Positions 12,201 to 24,838 are shown, numbered from the stretch's first letter. The stretch: DNA of 64,000 nucleotides from Stercorarius parasiticus (GCA_013396915.1 VWZL01000529.1:1131163-1195162); one strand, 5' to 3'. Numbers and translations: made by a program. Notes: generated by a model not told the origin, from the sequence alone.

Positions 12201-15200
12201 TTTCTCTGTTTCTGTGCGCATTTCTTACTTCCTGATTTGTTTCATTGGACATAAGAGTGTGCTGTAATTTGACTGGATCGTGTTTCCCAGATGACTGAGC
12301 CATTATTACAAAGAAATCCTCTTGTAGATAAACTAATGAGTAGCCTGTGGCGATGTCCGCACGCAGTATATGCGTGGCTGGGTACAGCAGGATAGCTTGA
12401 AGATAATCATTTAACAGGTAATTGTTTTACAAGTACTGTAGGCTCAATATATAAAATGAATCAGGACACAAAGGCTCTTGTTTTTCTATTGTTAAAAGAA
12501 CAGCAGTGTTTTCAGGTGCCGTGTTTTTTTCTATACTATTGCTCTATGTGTAGGGTAAGGATTTTTTTGTTGTTGTGTAAATGCCAGGGTTTTTTATGAT
12601 GCAGTTTTGACTTGGGAGGAAAAAAACCCAAACACAAAATAAAGCTGTTGAATTCAGCTTTTCCTGAAATGAAGAAGACTGCTGTCTGAGATGGCTGCTA
12701 TTTGAATACCTTTCAAAATGGAGTTAGGTGGTGTGGTACATAGTGATTAGACAACAGCTAGAGAGTCAGCCACAACAGAATCACTCAGTTTACTTGCTGG
12801 GACAACACAGCAGAGTCTTGTTGATGTATCAAGCATGTAAAAACAAATAGACAGCCTAACCCACTCTTTTATAAAACAATCTCGTATTTTTGCCAGCCTC
12901 CCAATTTCATTATGCAACTTGTGTAATAGATTGTAACTTGAATACATATTAACTTTGTGTGCTTATTGACTTAGTCATTTTGTAATGCTGCTCATGCAAG
13001 ATAGAGTAAAGAAGTAGCAAGTAAATGGCTCTGTTAAGCTGAAAGGAATTCAGACTTTGAGTAGAAGGGACCACAAAAATTTTGTCACCAGCCAGATATA
13101 CTGCGGAAAAGTGAAATTTAGATTAACACAATATAATTAAGACAGAAAAGGGAAGAACGGAACCCGTCTAACTGAAACAACAAAGCTCTGAAAACATGTA
13201 AGATTCATTGCTTTATATACGGATGTTCCAGAAAGCACTCTGGGGATGTCAAGAGATTTAGGACTAAGTTTGAAGAACTGGGATGACACCCAAGACCGTT
13301 TTTGGCTTTTGCTTAGCAGCCAGGGTAGCGCTTGTGAATATGGGCATAGTTAAACTTATTCAAGAAAAGTTCATCAGCATACAACGTTAGACCAGACTCT
13401 CTCTTTTCCTTTAGGCTAAGGCAGAAATAGGGGAATTTGGAGCAGATACAATGCATGACAGATCTGGCCATCGATACTAGAGAATAACTTTGGAAAATGA
13501 GGTACTGTACAAAGAAAATAAGTACCGATGTTAGATTTAAGACTTTGCTTTCTGTACGCCATGCAAATGAGACAGTGGGTTTGGGCATTTCTTCCCCCNG
13601 CAGGATCAGTCCTGGGACCATTCATCCCCTGGAAACCACATATGCTATATTAAACTCTATTATTTTAAAGCTACTTTCTAAAATACGTATTGATAAAACA
13701 ATTTAGAAAAACACAGCTACTTCTGGAGTGTCTGAGAGAGAGCACGAAACAATCTTCTGCAAAAAGATCTGCAGCACTGAGCAAGAATGCCCATATCTGT
13801 TGTACCAGAAATGGTGACCTGAAGGCAGACAAAATGTGGTGGGAAAAGGAGATATATGTGTATTTCTGACTCCAGAGATTAATGAGCCAGAGAGGAGAAT
13901 GTTGCTCCTGCTGCTGTGCCCCAGGCTGGAAGGGAGTGCTGTGAGGCTCTCGCACACATTCAGTGTTTTAAGGAGTGGCAGGGAGGTGGGGATTGATTGA
14001 TTTTGCAGAAAAAAGAGAAAACTGTTGTCAAAGTAAAGTAGTAAACTGTTCTTTGTGTTCCTCCCTTTCCTTGTCTTTGCTGTCTTTCTGATGAGGGTGT
14101 TTTTCTTTACCTGCTGTGGTCTTGCTCTACTGATAGCATTCAGATTTTGCTGCTTTTGGAGCTGAAATGAAGTTAGTACATTAATGACCATGAACAGCCT
14201 ACAACTATTTTTTATTGCAGTTATGTTCTTGCTCCTGTCTTTTCATTATTACCGGATAATATATGAGGTGTATGTTTTCCCTGGCAGTTTGGAAGGCTTG
14301 CTTGCCATAGGATGTATCATAGGGGAAAACCATCATGTTGGGAGCTGTACAGATCTTACAGTCTTTGTTGATAATGTTCCTGGAAGATGACGCTTCAGGT
14401 GAAATATATAAATCACACACTTCTCAGAGGAGTTATTTCTGGAGTGAGGGTTGGGAGAGTGGGTGGGTAGTGTCTAGAATTGCACTTGTAGGGGAAGATT
14501 GTCCTGCCAGCCAGCCAGAGCCTCTCCCTGTCTTTGTCAGAATAATGCCCAGACATGGCTTGTAGTGAAACTTTCTTAAGAATGCTGGACAATCCAGCCA
14601 AGGAGTTTTTCAACTAATCTAATTTATAAGAGTAGATCCTGACAATTTGGCATTTATTATGAGAGCCTGCTGGAATACAGTGGGAGGTACAGTCTGAAAT
14701 ACGAGACGTATGTTAGGAGAAAACAGAGGCTAATCACTTCTAGCTAATGAAATATCAAGACACGAGGTCAGCATTTTTCAACAGGCTTATATGTATAGAC
14801 ATAGAGTGGACATTCTCTTACGACATCAGTTCTTTAAAGCTATGGCTTTCCAACCCTTTCAGAGACCTTTTTCAGGTAAGTTAGTCTGCCAGGGCTTAAA
14901 AAGAGTTTGCTGACCAAGATAGCAGGTATCCAGAGACTGTTTAGGGCCAGGAAGAGCAAATGGGCATCAAGAAGCAGAAGCAGGCTGGTTTAGTGTCAGT
15001 CCAGTCACACCAGCAGTAAGTGGCAAAGGTATGAAAGATAGGAAAAAAAAGAAACCCCCTCACACCCACCCAGGCACCCTGTTTCCTCCTAGATTGCCTG
15101 GAAGGTCTTGGTGAAGAATGTGGGACAACAGGCAGCTCCACAGGGCAGTCGGGGATTTGACCTTGTGCATTCACAAATCACAGGTTGCTGTCACAAGGGT

Positions 15201-16979
15201 TTGCTTGACAGCTGTCTGCTCTGTCACATTTCCAAATCCTAAATGCAGACATCTAAAATTGCTATTGTACCCCTCTGCCCTCCAGCGTAAATAGCTTCTG
15301 CCATTCCCTTTTCCCCATTCTTCTCATAAGGGACACTGCTCGTTCAAATTTTTTGTGTCCTCACTGTCCCTTCCACATTCTTGAATTACCTTCTTCAATT
15401 TCCATTTGTAAGGGATTGAAAATTGCAGGTCAGCTTTCAAAACTCAATTGTTTTTAAAAAGTTATGGCATTGCGTTAACTTCATCTGCTTTCTCTGCTTT
15501 GTCTTAAGCATGAGGCTTATGTGTCCAGGACTTTTTTCTGTAATTAAATTAGTAGCTTGCCTTGAAGAAGATTTCAAGAACAAACCACTAGTTATGGTGA
15601 TTTCAGAGATCATATGAAAACATCAAATGACTTACAAATAATTCTTAAAACCTACTTGAACAAAATCAGTTCCTCCTGAGGATTTTGAGGGGAAGACATT
15701 CAGCTGTTGCTACCGCTGCCTGTGCCTTTCTTAAGTGGTGAGATGGTTCCAGCTGCTTCTCTTGCACTTGCTTTATTACTTGATCCCCTCCCTTTCATTC
15801 TTGCCTTGGAGTATCTCAGGTCCTTGATCCTCACTTCCTGCATGTTGTTTTTTTTTTTGAATACAGAAAAAACTTAAGGTACTTCTTGTTCATTCCTTTC
15901 ACTTTCTGGAAAACAAATAGGAATTGGGGGATACTTTGCCATCTCTTTTTCTGTGAGTAAGCTATAGGAGTGTGTTCTTGCTGCTTGTGGGGTCCCAGTC
16001 CGAGCTCTCGGCTGGATGTGATTTCTGTTGATTCTGTTGCTCTTTTATTTATTCATGCTGGCAGGTGAAATCTTCTCTCTTCTTAGAGTTAGGTGCTAAC
16101 GCACCCTGGGAAAGAAAAACAAATCCTTGTCTAGTGAGAGATTCTGCTAGTGTTATCCCAATTTTTGTTGCAAAATACATTATGTGCTCTGTATGAAGGG
16201 GATGGCTAATAATGGGTTGAAAGTGCTGTCTGAGATGATAGCAGATTGTTTCTCTCCTGACGCTTGGGCCACTGGATGTTTCCACTTTAGTGGTGCTACT
16301 TGTAAGTGGTTTATATTCCAAACAAAAACAAAAGCAGTCAGATAAACCAAACGGGGAAGAAATGAAAGATGAGCATTTTGTTCAAAGCACAAAAGTCAGT
16401 CTGTGAAAATAACATGAAAACAGGGTCTCTTGCTTTTGTTTACCCTACTGCAAATATGTTTGCTTAGGAGCAATAAGAGTTAATTGTCAAACTTTACAAT
16501 GTAGTCAGAGATTTTCGCATAAAATGTATAACAGACTCTGCCCAGATGGCAAATGCTGATATGTAAATCTAAAACATGAAAATTTCCATTGGGGGCCAGA
16601 TGGTGGCTTAATGTGAATTGTTTAACATTTATGTTTATCTTATTAAAAGTGCCTTTATATGTCCAAACTAAGCTATCAATGTGGTTGGAAGACCATATCA
16701 CTAAATGAATAAAAAAAAAAAATCAAACCATGAATACGAGGCACCTCCTGCTTACATGGATCAGGGGAAAGCAAAGCATGGCCTTATCTGTTGAGAGAAA
16801 CCCTTTCTCTGTCTACAGAATTGTGAAGAAAATATTAGAAATAAAATCAAATTGGTGTTTGCCTGCTTGGGAGAAACATTAAAATCATATTACTTTCCCA
16901 GAAGTTAGAAATGTGGGACAATGGTAATACACACATTAAATACCTTGATGTATTTCCCCTCAAAATAGGTGTTGGTGTT

Positions 16980-17210
16980 TGGGGGAAAGAGCTGAGCTCT
17001 AGATGGGGAAAGCCTGACTCCCGGGCGCCGGTCCTTCCTCCTGCAGGGCAGGTCTGGCTCTTCCTGCGCCGCCTCTTGGCTCTGCCAGAACCCGTCGTTT
17101 CCTCTGATGCAATTCAAGAAATTGCACAACGGAGGAAAGAACAAACGGGCGCTTGTGGACGCCGTCACATGAGGGACCGCTGGCGCCTTTACAGTAAATA
17201 CATCTGATAC
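16980..17210. promoter_or_regulatory. GC-rich patch in intron 1, possible enhancer or alternative promoter
   Basis: This short island of higher GC and several CpGs stands out against AT-rich flanks. It contains a C/EBP-like TTGCACAAC at about 17123 and an E-box-type TCACATGA at about 17165, the latter resembling MITF/USF sites. The + frame is open through the patch but shows no domain I recognise. Enhancer activity is inferred only from composition and motifs. Confidence 0.25.
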
Positions 17211-18712
17211 TAAGGGAAGTGGTTAGCGTGGCTCCGGAGGGCAGCAGGGAGCCCTGGGTCAGATGAATCTTTCACAGGACTCTTGGTGCACGTGCTCCAG
17301 TTCAGATGCGAATCTGTCCTCGCTCGTCCCTCCAAATAAATCTTTCTGAGACCAGCACATCATGTTGAGGCATCCAAAAAATCAGTGGGTAGCTGTTGCA
17401 CAAGCAAGAAGTAAAATACCTTTTAATAGCGTTACTTAAACATTCCAGGCATCAGAAACACGGCTATTTTTTGTGATGCACAAGGGGGGAAAAATGCTGC
17501 AGTGATAAACCTGGAATAGAGTGCCTGCCTGTGTCTCTGAATACCTCTGTGTATGTGTGCAATAGTGTTCAACAAGGCAGAGAAATAATTTAAAAAGGAA
17601 GGCTGTGGGGAGGCTGGAGGAACAAAATTGCAAAATATTTGCTTTAGACTGTGGTTTTAAATTTTTTTTTAGTTCTTTGCCACCACCTTGTGCTGGGGGT
17701 TGTGATTCACTCCTTACTGAATCACTGGTCACCGTTGACTCCATTAACTTTGACCTGAGGCTGTGAACTGGTGCCCAGAATTATATATTTTTTTTTCCCC
17801 TTGAAAAGGGCAGTATTACTAAAAGCATTGGCTGAAAATACAGATAAGTGTTAAATGGCAGGTTAATATTTAAATCAGTGTGCTGTTTGATGATGTTACA
17901 TATTAGTGTGTTAGAAGAACACTTCCCCCATGCAACCTACTCATGTGAACAGTAATTACTTGAATTGTTACCTGAAGTTAAGGCGAATGTTGCTGTATAG
18001 AACTCTTCAAATTGAAAATAGGAGGGCTTTTTTCCAACTATATGGTGATAATTTAAAAGAAAAACAACCAACCCCCTCTTTTTGTTTTTAAGTGCTACAA
18101 ACGCAACAACTAAGTAAAATAAAAAAAAAAAAAAAAGGTGCTCCCAACAAGCATCTCTCTCCAGGGCAGAGCTCAACAGCACTTAGCAAAGCTCAGCCCC
18201 TTGCCAGAGATAAGATACTGGCTAAATGTGGTCCCTTGGAAAATGGTGACAGGAGCCAATCAATGCTGTCATATTTCTCAAAAAGAGCCCCAAATCCCAA
18301 AAACCACGCAAGTGTATTCATTCGGAAAACAATCCTGCTTGCTGACTTATCGCTGCACACACAGAGGTGCTGCTGTACAGCCACGGCATTTTTTTTTGGC
18401 CGGCTGGTGTCTGTGGAGGTCTCTCATCCCCCAAACAAGGCAGCACCCAAAGCTACTTGTTTTGATAACAATTATAGCCAGCAGCATGGGTGAAAGATTC
18501 CATAGCTGTGCCGTAAGTTTTTGCGCTAGGGCTACGTGGTTTTTCTTCTTAAGGAAAACATGTTACGCCTTCTCTACCTCTTTTTGTGATCACTTTTGTT
18601 TTTCATGATTTAAACTGAAACTGAGCACCCAGTTCTGCTATTTTTGTGCTGTATAGTCTGTTGCGACTCGGGGAGGAAAACAGCTCTGTTAATTCACAGC
18701 CTCGTGCATTAC

Positions 18713-18730
18713 ACACACACACACACACAC
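18713..18730. repeat. (CA)n microsatellite
   Basis: A short uninterrupted run of AC dinucleotides (about nine units) sits just before the putative conserved block in NFE2L2 intron 1. Confidence 0.9.
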
Positions 18731-18764
18731 TCTTTTGAGTCCCATTTTTAATGGTGCCTTGTAA

Positions 18765-19090
18765 ATGAATAATTCAGAAGTGAGCCCTAAAATCCAGATC
18801 CTGCAGTTTTATCCAGAACATATTGCAAATGCTCCGAGCCTGGGAAACAGTTTCGAATGCTGCAGAAGGAGACAGTGAGCAGCTGGTAAACTACTGGCCC
18901 TTAATGAAGCTATACCATATTGCAGTATCTCCAATTACTGCAGAACTTAATTAGTTCGTTTTACCCTGCCAATCTGCAGAGACCAAACATTGTCCTGGGC
19001 AACCACTGTAATTATTTCAGCTTCTTCATTGCTGGCCATTAAAGCTGCGTTTGGTCTCTCCCAGCAAGGTGTATTAAATATCTTAGATTT
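18765..19090. promoter_or_regulatory. Candidate conserved non-coding element in intron 1
   Basis: This block has balanced composition, no long ORF, no homopolymers, and a high density of factor-like words: AATTAATTAG near 18950 (homeodomain core), GAGCAGCTGG near 18875 (E-box), CCTTAATGAAG and GCCATTAAAG (homeodomain-like), and AACAATGG-like SOX words. Such texture is typical of vertebrate developmental enhancers. Conservation itself cannot be measured from one sequence, so the call is an inference. Confidence 0.3.
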
Positions 19091-20759
19091 GGGGAGGCCT
19101 GCATTGTATTACACACAGATATTTTACTGCCCGATTTTACAGAAAAGTACTTTTTTTAGTAACTGGTAGAAGTACTTCATGCAATGTATAAATATGAGTG
19201 TTAATGGTATAGCGTTTTTAACGAAGAAATGAGAATATTGAATTGGTTGGTCCTCATGTGGACTTGCCCTAAAGCTTTTTGCCGTAACTGTTGTACAGAC
19301 GTGACCGTTTCGAATGGCAACACGACTTGGCGTTCAGGTTACTTTGCTTCCCTATTTGAAAATAGTCTTTAGAGATAAGGAAATATTTTAAGTTGATATG
19401 ATGGCAAAACAAATGTATCTTGGGTGTAGGACTGCTAACTGAACGAGTAGAGTGCTGTTTAAATGAAATGCAGTGTCTGGTATGTTATTTGTAGTGTGCT
19501 CTCCTGATGAGAATGCCCAACGCTCAACGTTATCGTTGTGTGCTCCTGCTAAAGGGTAATTTTAAGAATAAGGAAACTATATGCCATGAAGTCAAAACTC
19601 TCAGGCACCAGCAAGAAATTGTTGGCATTTACCCATCTGACAAATGTGGCTACCAAATCTTAAAATTCTGTATCAGCTGACGTCCAAATTGATGATTTTT
19701 GAGTGTTAGGTTTTCTTCACAGAAGAAAATAGTCTAAACTTCAGCCCTTAAAAATATTGAATGTTTGAACAGTAGAAAAACAAAACAATCTGCTAACCCT
19801 CCCCGAAAAAAACTCTTTATGTAATACTTTAAAAGAGATTGTAGCCAAATCAAATAATATTCAATGGGTGGTTTTCCCTAAATAGCAGAGTTTAATTTGT
19901 CTTCTGAAACAGGCACAAGAGGTAGCTGATTTCCAAGAAATTTAGGTCATTGTTAGCTGTCTGATAATGATTGACTCTGTGATGAGCCAGAGGCCAACTG
20001 ATTACCAAAATTTGACGCCTGTTAACCTCTAGTTTATACTCAGCTGCCCCAAACCAGCCGCACTTAGAACATCTTCTTATGCTAAGCTTTAAATTACAAT
20101 TTTTTTTTAATAATTGGGTTTGGTGCTACAGTGATATTATGTCACTTGGTGACTTTGAAACCAGGTTGTGCTCCGGCCCTGAAGCCCTGTTCTGCAGATC
20201 TTTAAGATCAATCCTTAATGCCAGGATGGAACATAAATATTTTTAAAATACGTTGCAGTATGGCTATTGTAGTTACTTCAGACAGCCCCCATCGTGGTCT
20301 TAGTCAGCTTTTACAGTTTTGTATGATCATACTGTAAAAAAATTCTGTGGGCAAACTTTTCAATTTCTTTCAATTTCTTTTTTCTCTTCAGTGTTCTTCT
20401 AAAAATGACTTTCTTACTGTGACATAATTCATTCTATAGCTTCACGTTTTCTATGAGCAAACTTAGGAAAGAAGAATATATTTGTCCTCTGGCTAGTTCA
20501 TGTATCACCTTACCGATTGTAACAAACCGCTTAGTTTCTGTGAGCCTGCGAGTGGGCCACAGCAACCAAACAATCAGTTCATGCGCTTCAGAAAGGTCCT
20601 ATAGAGCCACGTTTTACTTAGATAATTTTGTAGGATTAAGAGAATAAGCCTCAGTTACATGAGTCTACCTGTTTAATACAGAATTTAAAAGCTTTGCTAT
20701 TGTTCTAAACCAGTTTTGCTGGGGAGGACGCTTGCTTAAAAAAAGCATTTCTATTACAG

Positions 20760-21029
20760 GACATGAATTTGATTGACATCCTTTGGAGGCAAGATATAGA
20801 CCTTGGGGCAAGGCGTGAAGTTTTTGATTTTAGTCAACGGCAGAAGGAGTATGAACTCGAGAAACAGAAGAAACTTGAAAAGGAAAGACAAGAGCAGCTC
20901 CAAAAAGAGCAGGAGAAAGCCTTGCTGGCTCAGCTGGAGTTAGACGAAGAGACAGGTGAATTTATTCCTGCTCAGCCAACTCCGCGCATTGAGTCAGAAA
21001 ATACTGAGCCACCAGTCGGTTTTTCGCAG
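20760..21029 (+). CDS. NFE2L2: NFE2L2 exon 2 (Neh2, DLG and ETGE degrons)
   Basis: The exon is bounded by the acceptor CTATTACAG and the donor CAG|GTAAAC. It is 270 bases, 90 codons, phase 0 at both ends. It carries both KEAP1 contact motifs, the weak DLG hinge and the strong ETGE latch, with the lysine helix that is ubiquitylated between them. Skipping it would keep the frame and remove KEAP1 control, as reported for human tumours. Confidence 0.97.
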
Positions 21030-24000
21030 GTAAACTCTCAGATGTGTTTGTGAGTGCGTTTAAACCATTTTCCATTCACAGGAAGACATTATGTTAGTGG
21101 TTACCTAAAATGAATTTGCATTCGTTGCTGCAATGGAAGATTCTTCAGTTATTCAAAGATACAGTAACATTTTTTTTAATAACTTTCCTATTTAGACCAC
21201 ACAGACTTCAAAACCAGAAGCAGAAGCCTTGTCCTTTGATGACTGCATGCAGCTCTTGGCAGAAGCATTCCCATTTATAGATGACAATGAGGTAAAAACG
21301 CTCAATACAGCAGTTTCACGGGTGGTCTTCTAAGGGATCAGTCTCGTGTCTTCTCTTACTAACATTTGTCTCCAGCTGGAATAAAGCAGTGCACTAGGCC
21401 TGTGTCCAGAGGGACTGGAGTCGTGCTCCTGTGTTCCTTCTGCTTACTGAATCCTGCAGCCAGGATCCAGTGTATAATGCCAGCTGATGGCGACCGTTCC
21501 AGTTACTGCAAATAACCGTAGTGGTTTGTTACAGTGAGCTCAGTGCACGTGAGTTGCTTTATTTCCATGTGCAGACCCAGACTATTTGATGTGTAAAGAT
21601 TTCTAGCTTTTTTTTTTTTCCCCTGCTGTTTCTTTCATTAATATGCAAATTCCTTTAATGGGTATATTTTTGTATCATCCCATTATTTAAAAATAAATGT
21701 TTTCATTAAGAAATACCTATCTGTTCCACAGAAATGTTAGAACACCAAAAACCAGATTTTTTTTTTGCTTTGGAAAATTCAAAGCTGTTTTTTTTGGTGG
21801 TGGTTTTTTATGTGGATCTTTTTTGTTGTTGTTATTGTTGGCTTATTTGTTTTTTTTAAACATTCGAGGCTTCTTCATCTGTGTTTCAGTCACTGGATCC
21901 TGCTCAGATTGATAGCAACCCAGTCTTCGTTTCCTCTGATCAAACTCAGACACCTGAATCACCTCTTCTAGTTCCACTTACTGATGCAGAGAATATGCAG
22001 AACATAGAGCAAGTCTGGGAAGAATTATTGTCCCTTCCAGAGTTACAGGTAAAGGCATAGTACGATAAGCACCTGAAAAAAATAGTGTGGTATTTTGGAA
22101 GAGTATGGTATTTCGGAGAATGCGCTACAAGAGCATCTTAACAGATGGCGATTGTGACTGTCATGTTGGATTCTATACTTGTAGGATGCCTATAACTCAA
22201 TATGAGCTTTAATTACAGAGCACATCTAGGGTTTTTCTCCTCCTATCCTTATGTTTCTATTTATATTTTCCTTATATTTGACTACAAAATTTACTCAATT
22301 TATTTTTGTATGTATTAGTGTAGAACATTGTCATGCTTCAGCGTGGTGCTGCTCTACTTTATGCTGTTAACACAAGAACTGAATGCTCAGTGGAATGCCT
22401 GTACGTCTGAATTATTTTTTTTCTAGAAGTCTTAAAAAAAAAAAAAAAGTATTTGCAGGAACCGCATTTTTCCTGCCACTCTACTTTTCCCCTTTGTTTT
22501 TTTTTTTTATATTTTTCAAAATTTTCCTAGTTTCCTAATCTTTACTGCTTAAAAGCCCCACATAAGTAACAGGGGCAATTGGTTGTTGAAGAGGCAGCAG
22601 TGATGCTGAAAAGAGATTAAGAAACCAAACCAAAATTATCCGTTGCAGCAATTCTGAATAGTAATGGAATAATCTTCTGAAAGAAGCGAGATAATTAAAT
22701 TGAGGGCATTGCCTTTTGTGAATGTTGTTTGAAGAAAAGAAAAAAAAAAGCTCTCATTCATAACCTTATTTTAAGCCTTGAACAATCTCTGATTAAATAA
22801 TCAGTGTGTGATCCCTTCTTAAGAGAAACAGAATCATTTTGGTAATTGTCTAATTCTTTGGGGACAGCAGGCACACTTATTTCAGCTTCAGTTAAGAAAC
22901 TGCCACCCCGTTGGAAGGAACATTGGTCTTGTAGCCAATGAAAGCCCATCAACGGAATAGTTTTGGATGCTCACCCTGATGTTAGCCAGCTTAACTAAAA
23001 GTACGTGGGGTGAGTTAATGTTTGCGAGGCTTCGTGTTAGTGCTCTTTTCACTTCACCGAGAATTACGTTTCCCTGCGCTGAACAGCTGCTTCACTCATT
23101 CGGTAAATCCTAAAAGAATCTTGTTTCTTGAGGAAAAAAAGTCTATCACATAACATGAAACTGACTGCTAAAAGCAATTGTGTGCTAGCAATGCTCATTA
23201 AGTCTCATTCAGTAATTTTATGTGTATTCTACTTGTGCCGTTCCTAGTGGTGGTGCTTGTGAGAAGCTCAGACCTGGCAGCTCCAGGATCCCCGCTAGCA
23301 ATTCAGCAGAACAGGAGGGCTCTGCGCAGCATCAGAGCGCATTGGGATGGGGCTCTTGGGCATCCTGCTATGAGTCTGGAGGCTCTGCTGTCTTAAACTG
23401 CTTTGTCCAGAACAGGTTGCTTCCTACTCTGCTCGGGTGTCTAGTCTTCTTCCTAGGTTGCATCTCCGTAGTAAGTGTGTTGTAGCCATCTAGGTTACAG
23501 CGGTGTTGTAATACCTACTTTATGTGCGTGTTGATTGCTAAAATATTTAATGTTTGTGGGTTGTAGAAAGTGGTTTTATCATCAGTTGGTGATGTATTGC
23601 TCAACTTCTCTCTTACGTTTCCCATGTAGTGTCTAAACATTGAAAATGATAACCTGGCTGAGGTCAGCACAATCACAAGCCCCGAAACCAAGCCAACAGA
23701 GATGCACAACAGCTATAATTACTACAGCTCATTACCCATCATGAGAAAAGATGTTAACTGTGGTCCAGATTTCCTGGATGATATTGAGGGCCCCTTTTCC
23801 AGCATTTTGCCACCAGAAGACACCGGCCAGCTGAGCGTGAACTCTTTAAACGACACATCCCCTTCAAACTCTGATTTCTGCGAGGATTTCTACACTGCCT
23901 TTATTGAGACGAAGGCGAATGGTGACACAGCAACGACAAACACCATCAGTCAATCACTCGCGGAAATTCTAAGTGAACCTATTGATCTTTCTGATTTCTC

Positions 24001-24838
24001 ACTGTGTAAAGCTTTTAATGGCAACGACTCAGGAACCGTACCAGAATGTAATGATTCTGACTCTGGTATTTCATTGAATGCAAGTTCTAGCGTAGCATCG
24101 CCTGAACACTCTTTTGAATCATCTGCCTATAGAGATAAGACTTTTGGTTGTAGCGATTCTGAAATGGAAGACACGGATAGTGCTCCTGGAAGCGTGCCGC
24201 AGAGCAACGCTGGCATGTACTCATTGCAATTCCAGGATCAAGCGTTTTCTTCCATGGGGCCAAGCGCTCAAACACCCAGTTTGCAGTGTATAAACACACT
24301 AAAGAAAGAACCCCCTCCCAGTCCAGGCCACCCCAAAGCCCCGTTCACAAAAGATAAACCTTCAAGCCGCCTCGAAGCTCATCTCACAAGAGATGAGCAA
24401 AGAGCGAAAGCTCTGCAGATCCCTTTTCCTGTCGAAAAAATCATCAACCTCCCCGTTGATGACTTCAACGAAATGATGTCTAAGGAGCAGTTCAACGAAG
24501 CCCAGCTTGCACTTATTCGAGATATACGCAGGAGAGGCAAGAACAAAGTGGCTGCTCAAAACTGCCGTAAAAGAAAACTGGAAAATATAGTGGAACTGGA
24601 GCAAGACTTGAGTAACCTAAAAGACGAGAAAGAGAAATTGCTTAAGGAAAAAGGAGAGCACGACAAAAGCCTTCGTCAAATGAAAAAGCAACTAACCACC
24701 TTATACCTTGAGGTCTTCAGCATGCTACGTGACGAAGATGGGAAGTCTTACTCTCCTAGTGAATATTCGCTGCAGCAAACCAGGGATGGCAATGTCTTTC
24801 TTGTTCCTAAAAGCAAGAAGTCAGAGACTAAACCTTGA
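20760..24838 (+). CDS. NFE2L2: NFE2L2 / NRF2, bZIP antioxidant-response activator (exons 2-5; exon 1 missing)
   Basis: Joined coding parts are 20760-21029, 21196-21291, 21869-22048 and 23630-24838, giving 584 codons before TGA. The first codon, GAC, continues from exon 1, which is not visible. The first ATG here (20763) matches the start of the known shorter isoform and gives 583 residues. From that Met: the Neh2 DLG motif (13-15), a lysine-rich helix, the ETGE motif (63-66), Neh5 with IEQVWEELL (about 167-175), the beta-TrCP degrons DSGIS (325-329) and DSAPGS (364-369), the basic region [17 protein letters not shown] (about 481-497), the leucine zipper to about 545, and the Neh3 tail VFLVPKSKK (about 570-578). 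NRF2 pairs with small MAF proteins on antioxidant response elements and is degraded through KEAP1-CUL3. All key residues are intact and all junctions are phase 0. Confidence 0.97.
21196..21291 (+). CDS. NFE2L2: NFE2L2 exon 3 (start of transactivation region)
   Basis: The acceptor is CCTATTTAG and the donor GAG|GTAAAA. The exon has 32 codons, phase 0. It encodes the conserved acidic helix [10 protein letters not shown] followed by FPFIDDNE, matching the Neh4 region of vertebrate NRF2. Confidence 0.95.
21292..21868 (+). other. NFE2L2: NFE2L2 intron 3
   Basis: It runs from the donor GTAAAA to the acceptor ATTCGAG. The 3' part is unusually T- and GTT-rich and contains a short open frame that is only an artefact of the polypyrimidine tract. 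Nothing else is seen. Confidence 0.9.
21869..22048 (+). CDS. NFE2L2: NFE2L2 exon 4 (Neh5)
   Basis: The acceptor is ATTCGAG before GCTTCTTCATC and the donor CAG|GTAAAG. The exon has 60 codons, phase 0. A tempting alternative acceptor (TTTCAG, exon start 21890) would drop seven residues. The upstream site is preferred because ASSSVFQSL then aligns with the vertebrate SSATFQSL segment. The exon ends with the Neh5 activation helix [15 protein letters not shown]. Confidence 0.9.
22049..23629 (+). other. NFE2L2: NFE2L2 intron 4
   Basis: This intron has A and T homopolymers near 22430-22510 and 22735, and a slightly GC-richer segment near 23220-23460 with a short chance ORF. No extra exon or repeat family was recognised. 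Confidence 0.85.
23630..24838 (+). CDS. NFE2L2: NFE2L2 exon 5 (Neh6, bZIP, Neh3)
   Basis: The acceptor is CCCATGTAG. Reading starts with CLNIENDN, continuing LPELQ from exon 4, and ends at TGA 24836-24838. The terminal exon encodes about 402 residues covering the serine-rich Neh6 region with both beta-TrCP degrons, the CNC-type basic leucine zipper, and the C-terminal Neh3 region. Confidence 0.97.
   Translation, partial: CLNIENDNLAEVSTITSPETKPTEMHNSYNYYSSLPIMRKDVNCGPDFLDDIEGPFSSILPPEDTGQLSVNSLNDTSPSNSDFCEDFYTAFIETKANGDTATTNTISQSLAEILSEPIDLSDFSLCKAFNGNDSGTVPECNDSDSGISLNASSSVASPEHSFESSAYRDKTFGCSDSEMEDTDSAPGSVPQSNAGMYSLQFQDQAFSSMGPSAQTPSLQCINTLKKEPPPSPGHPKAPFTKDKPSSRLEAHLTRDEQRAKALQIPFPVEKIINLPVDDFNEMMSKEQFNEAQLALIRDIRRRGKNKVAAQNCRKRKLENIVELEQDLSNLKDEKEKLLKEKGEHDKSLRQMKKQLTTLYLEVFSMLRDEDGKSYSPSEYSLQQTRDGNVFLVPKSKKSETKP

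Larger units (their letters stand above)
2421..20759 (+). other. NFE2L2: NFE2L2 intron 1
   Basis: This is AT-rich DNA between the CpG island and the acceptor of exon 2. It has no additional NFE2L2 coding exon that I can recognise. It contains a short direct repeat (5440-5504), an exon-like unassigned ORF (9071-9228), a GC-rich patch (16980-17210), a dinucleotide repeat (18713-18730) and a block that looks like conserved non-coding DNA (18765-19090). These have their own entries. The rest holds homopolymer runs and chance ORFs. The intron boundary on the 5' side is uncertain because exon 1 is not seen. Confidence 0.7.

Noticed and set aside
13045..13090. CR1-like words (GTAGAAGGGACCACAAAAA), also near 32145-32200
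   Set aside because: They only loosely resemble CR1 3' ends. The terminal repeat typical of avian CR1 is absent, so I do not call an element.
13703..14191. 162-codon - strand ORF in NFE2L2 intron 1
   Set aside because: Ser/Leu/Phe-rich composition typical of chance translation. No motif or splice context.
18092..18608. Overlapping + strand ORFs of 133 and 156 codons
   Set aside because: They start in a poly(A) run and have no recognisable domain. Two frames are open at once, which suggests compositional chance.
21890..22048. NFE2L2 exon 4 starting after TTTCAG at 21890
   Set aside because: It would drop seven residues (ASSSVFQ) that align with vertebrate NRF2. The upstream AG at 21867-21868 keeps the frame and the conserved segment.
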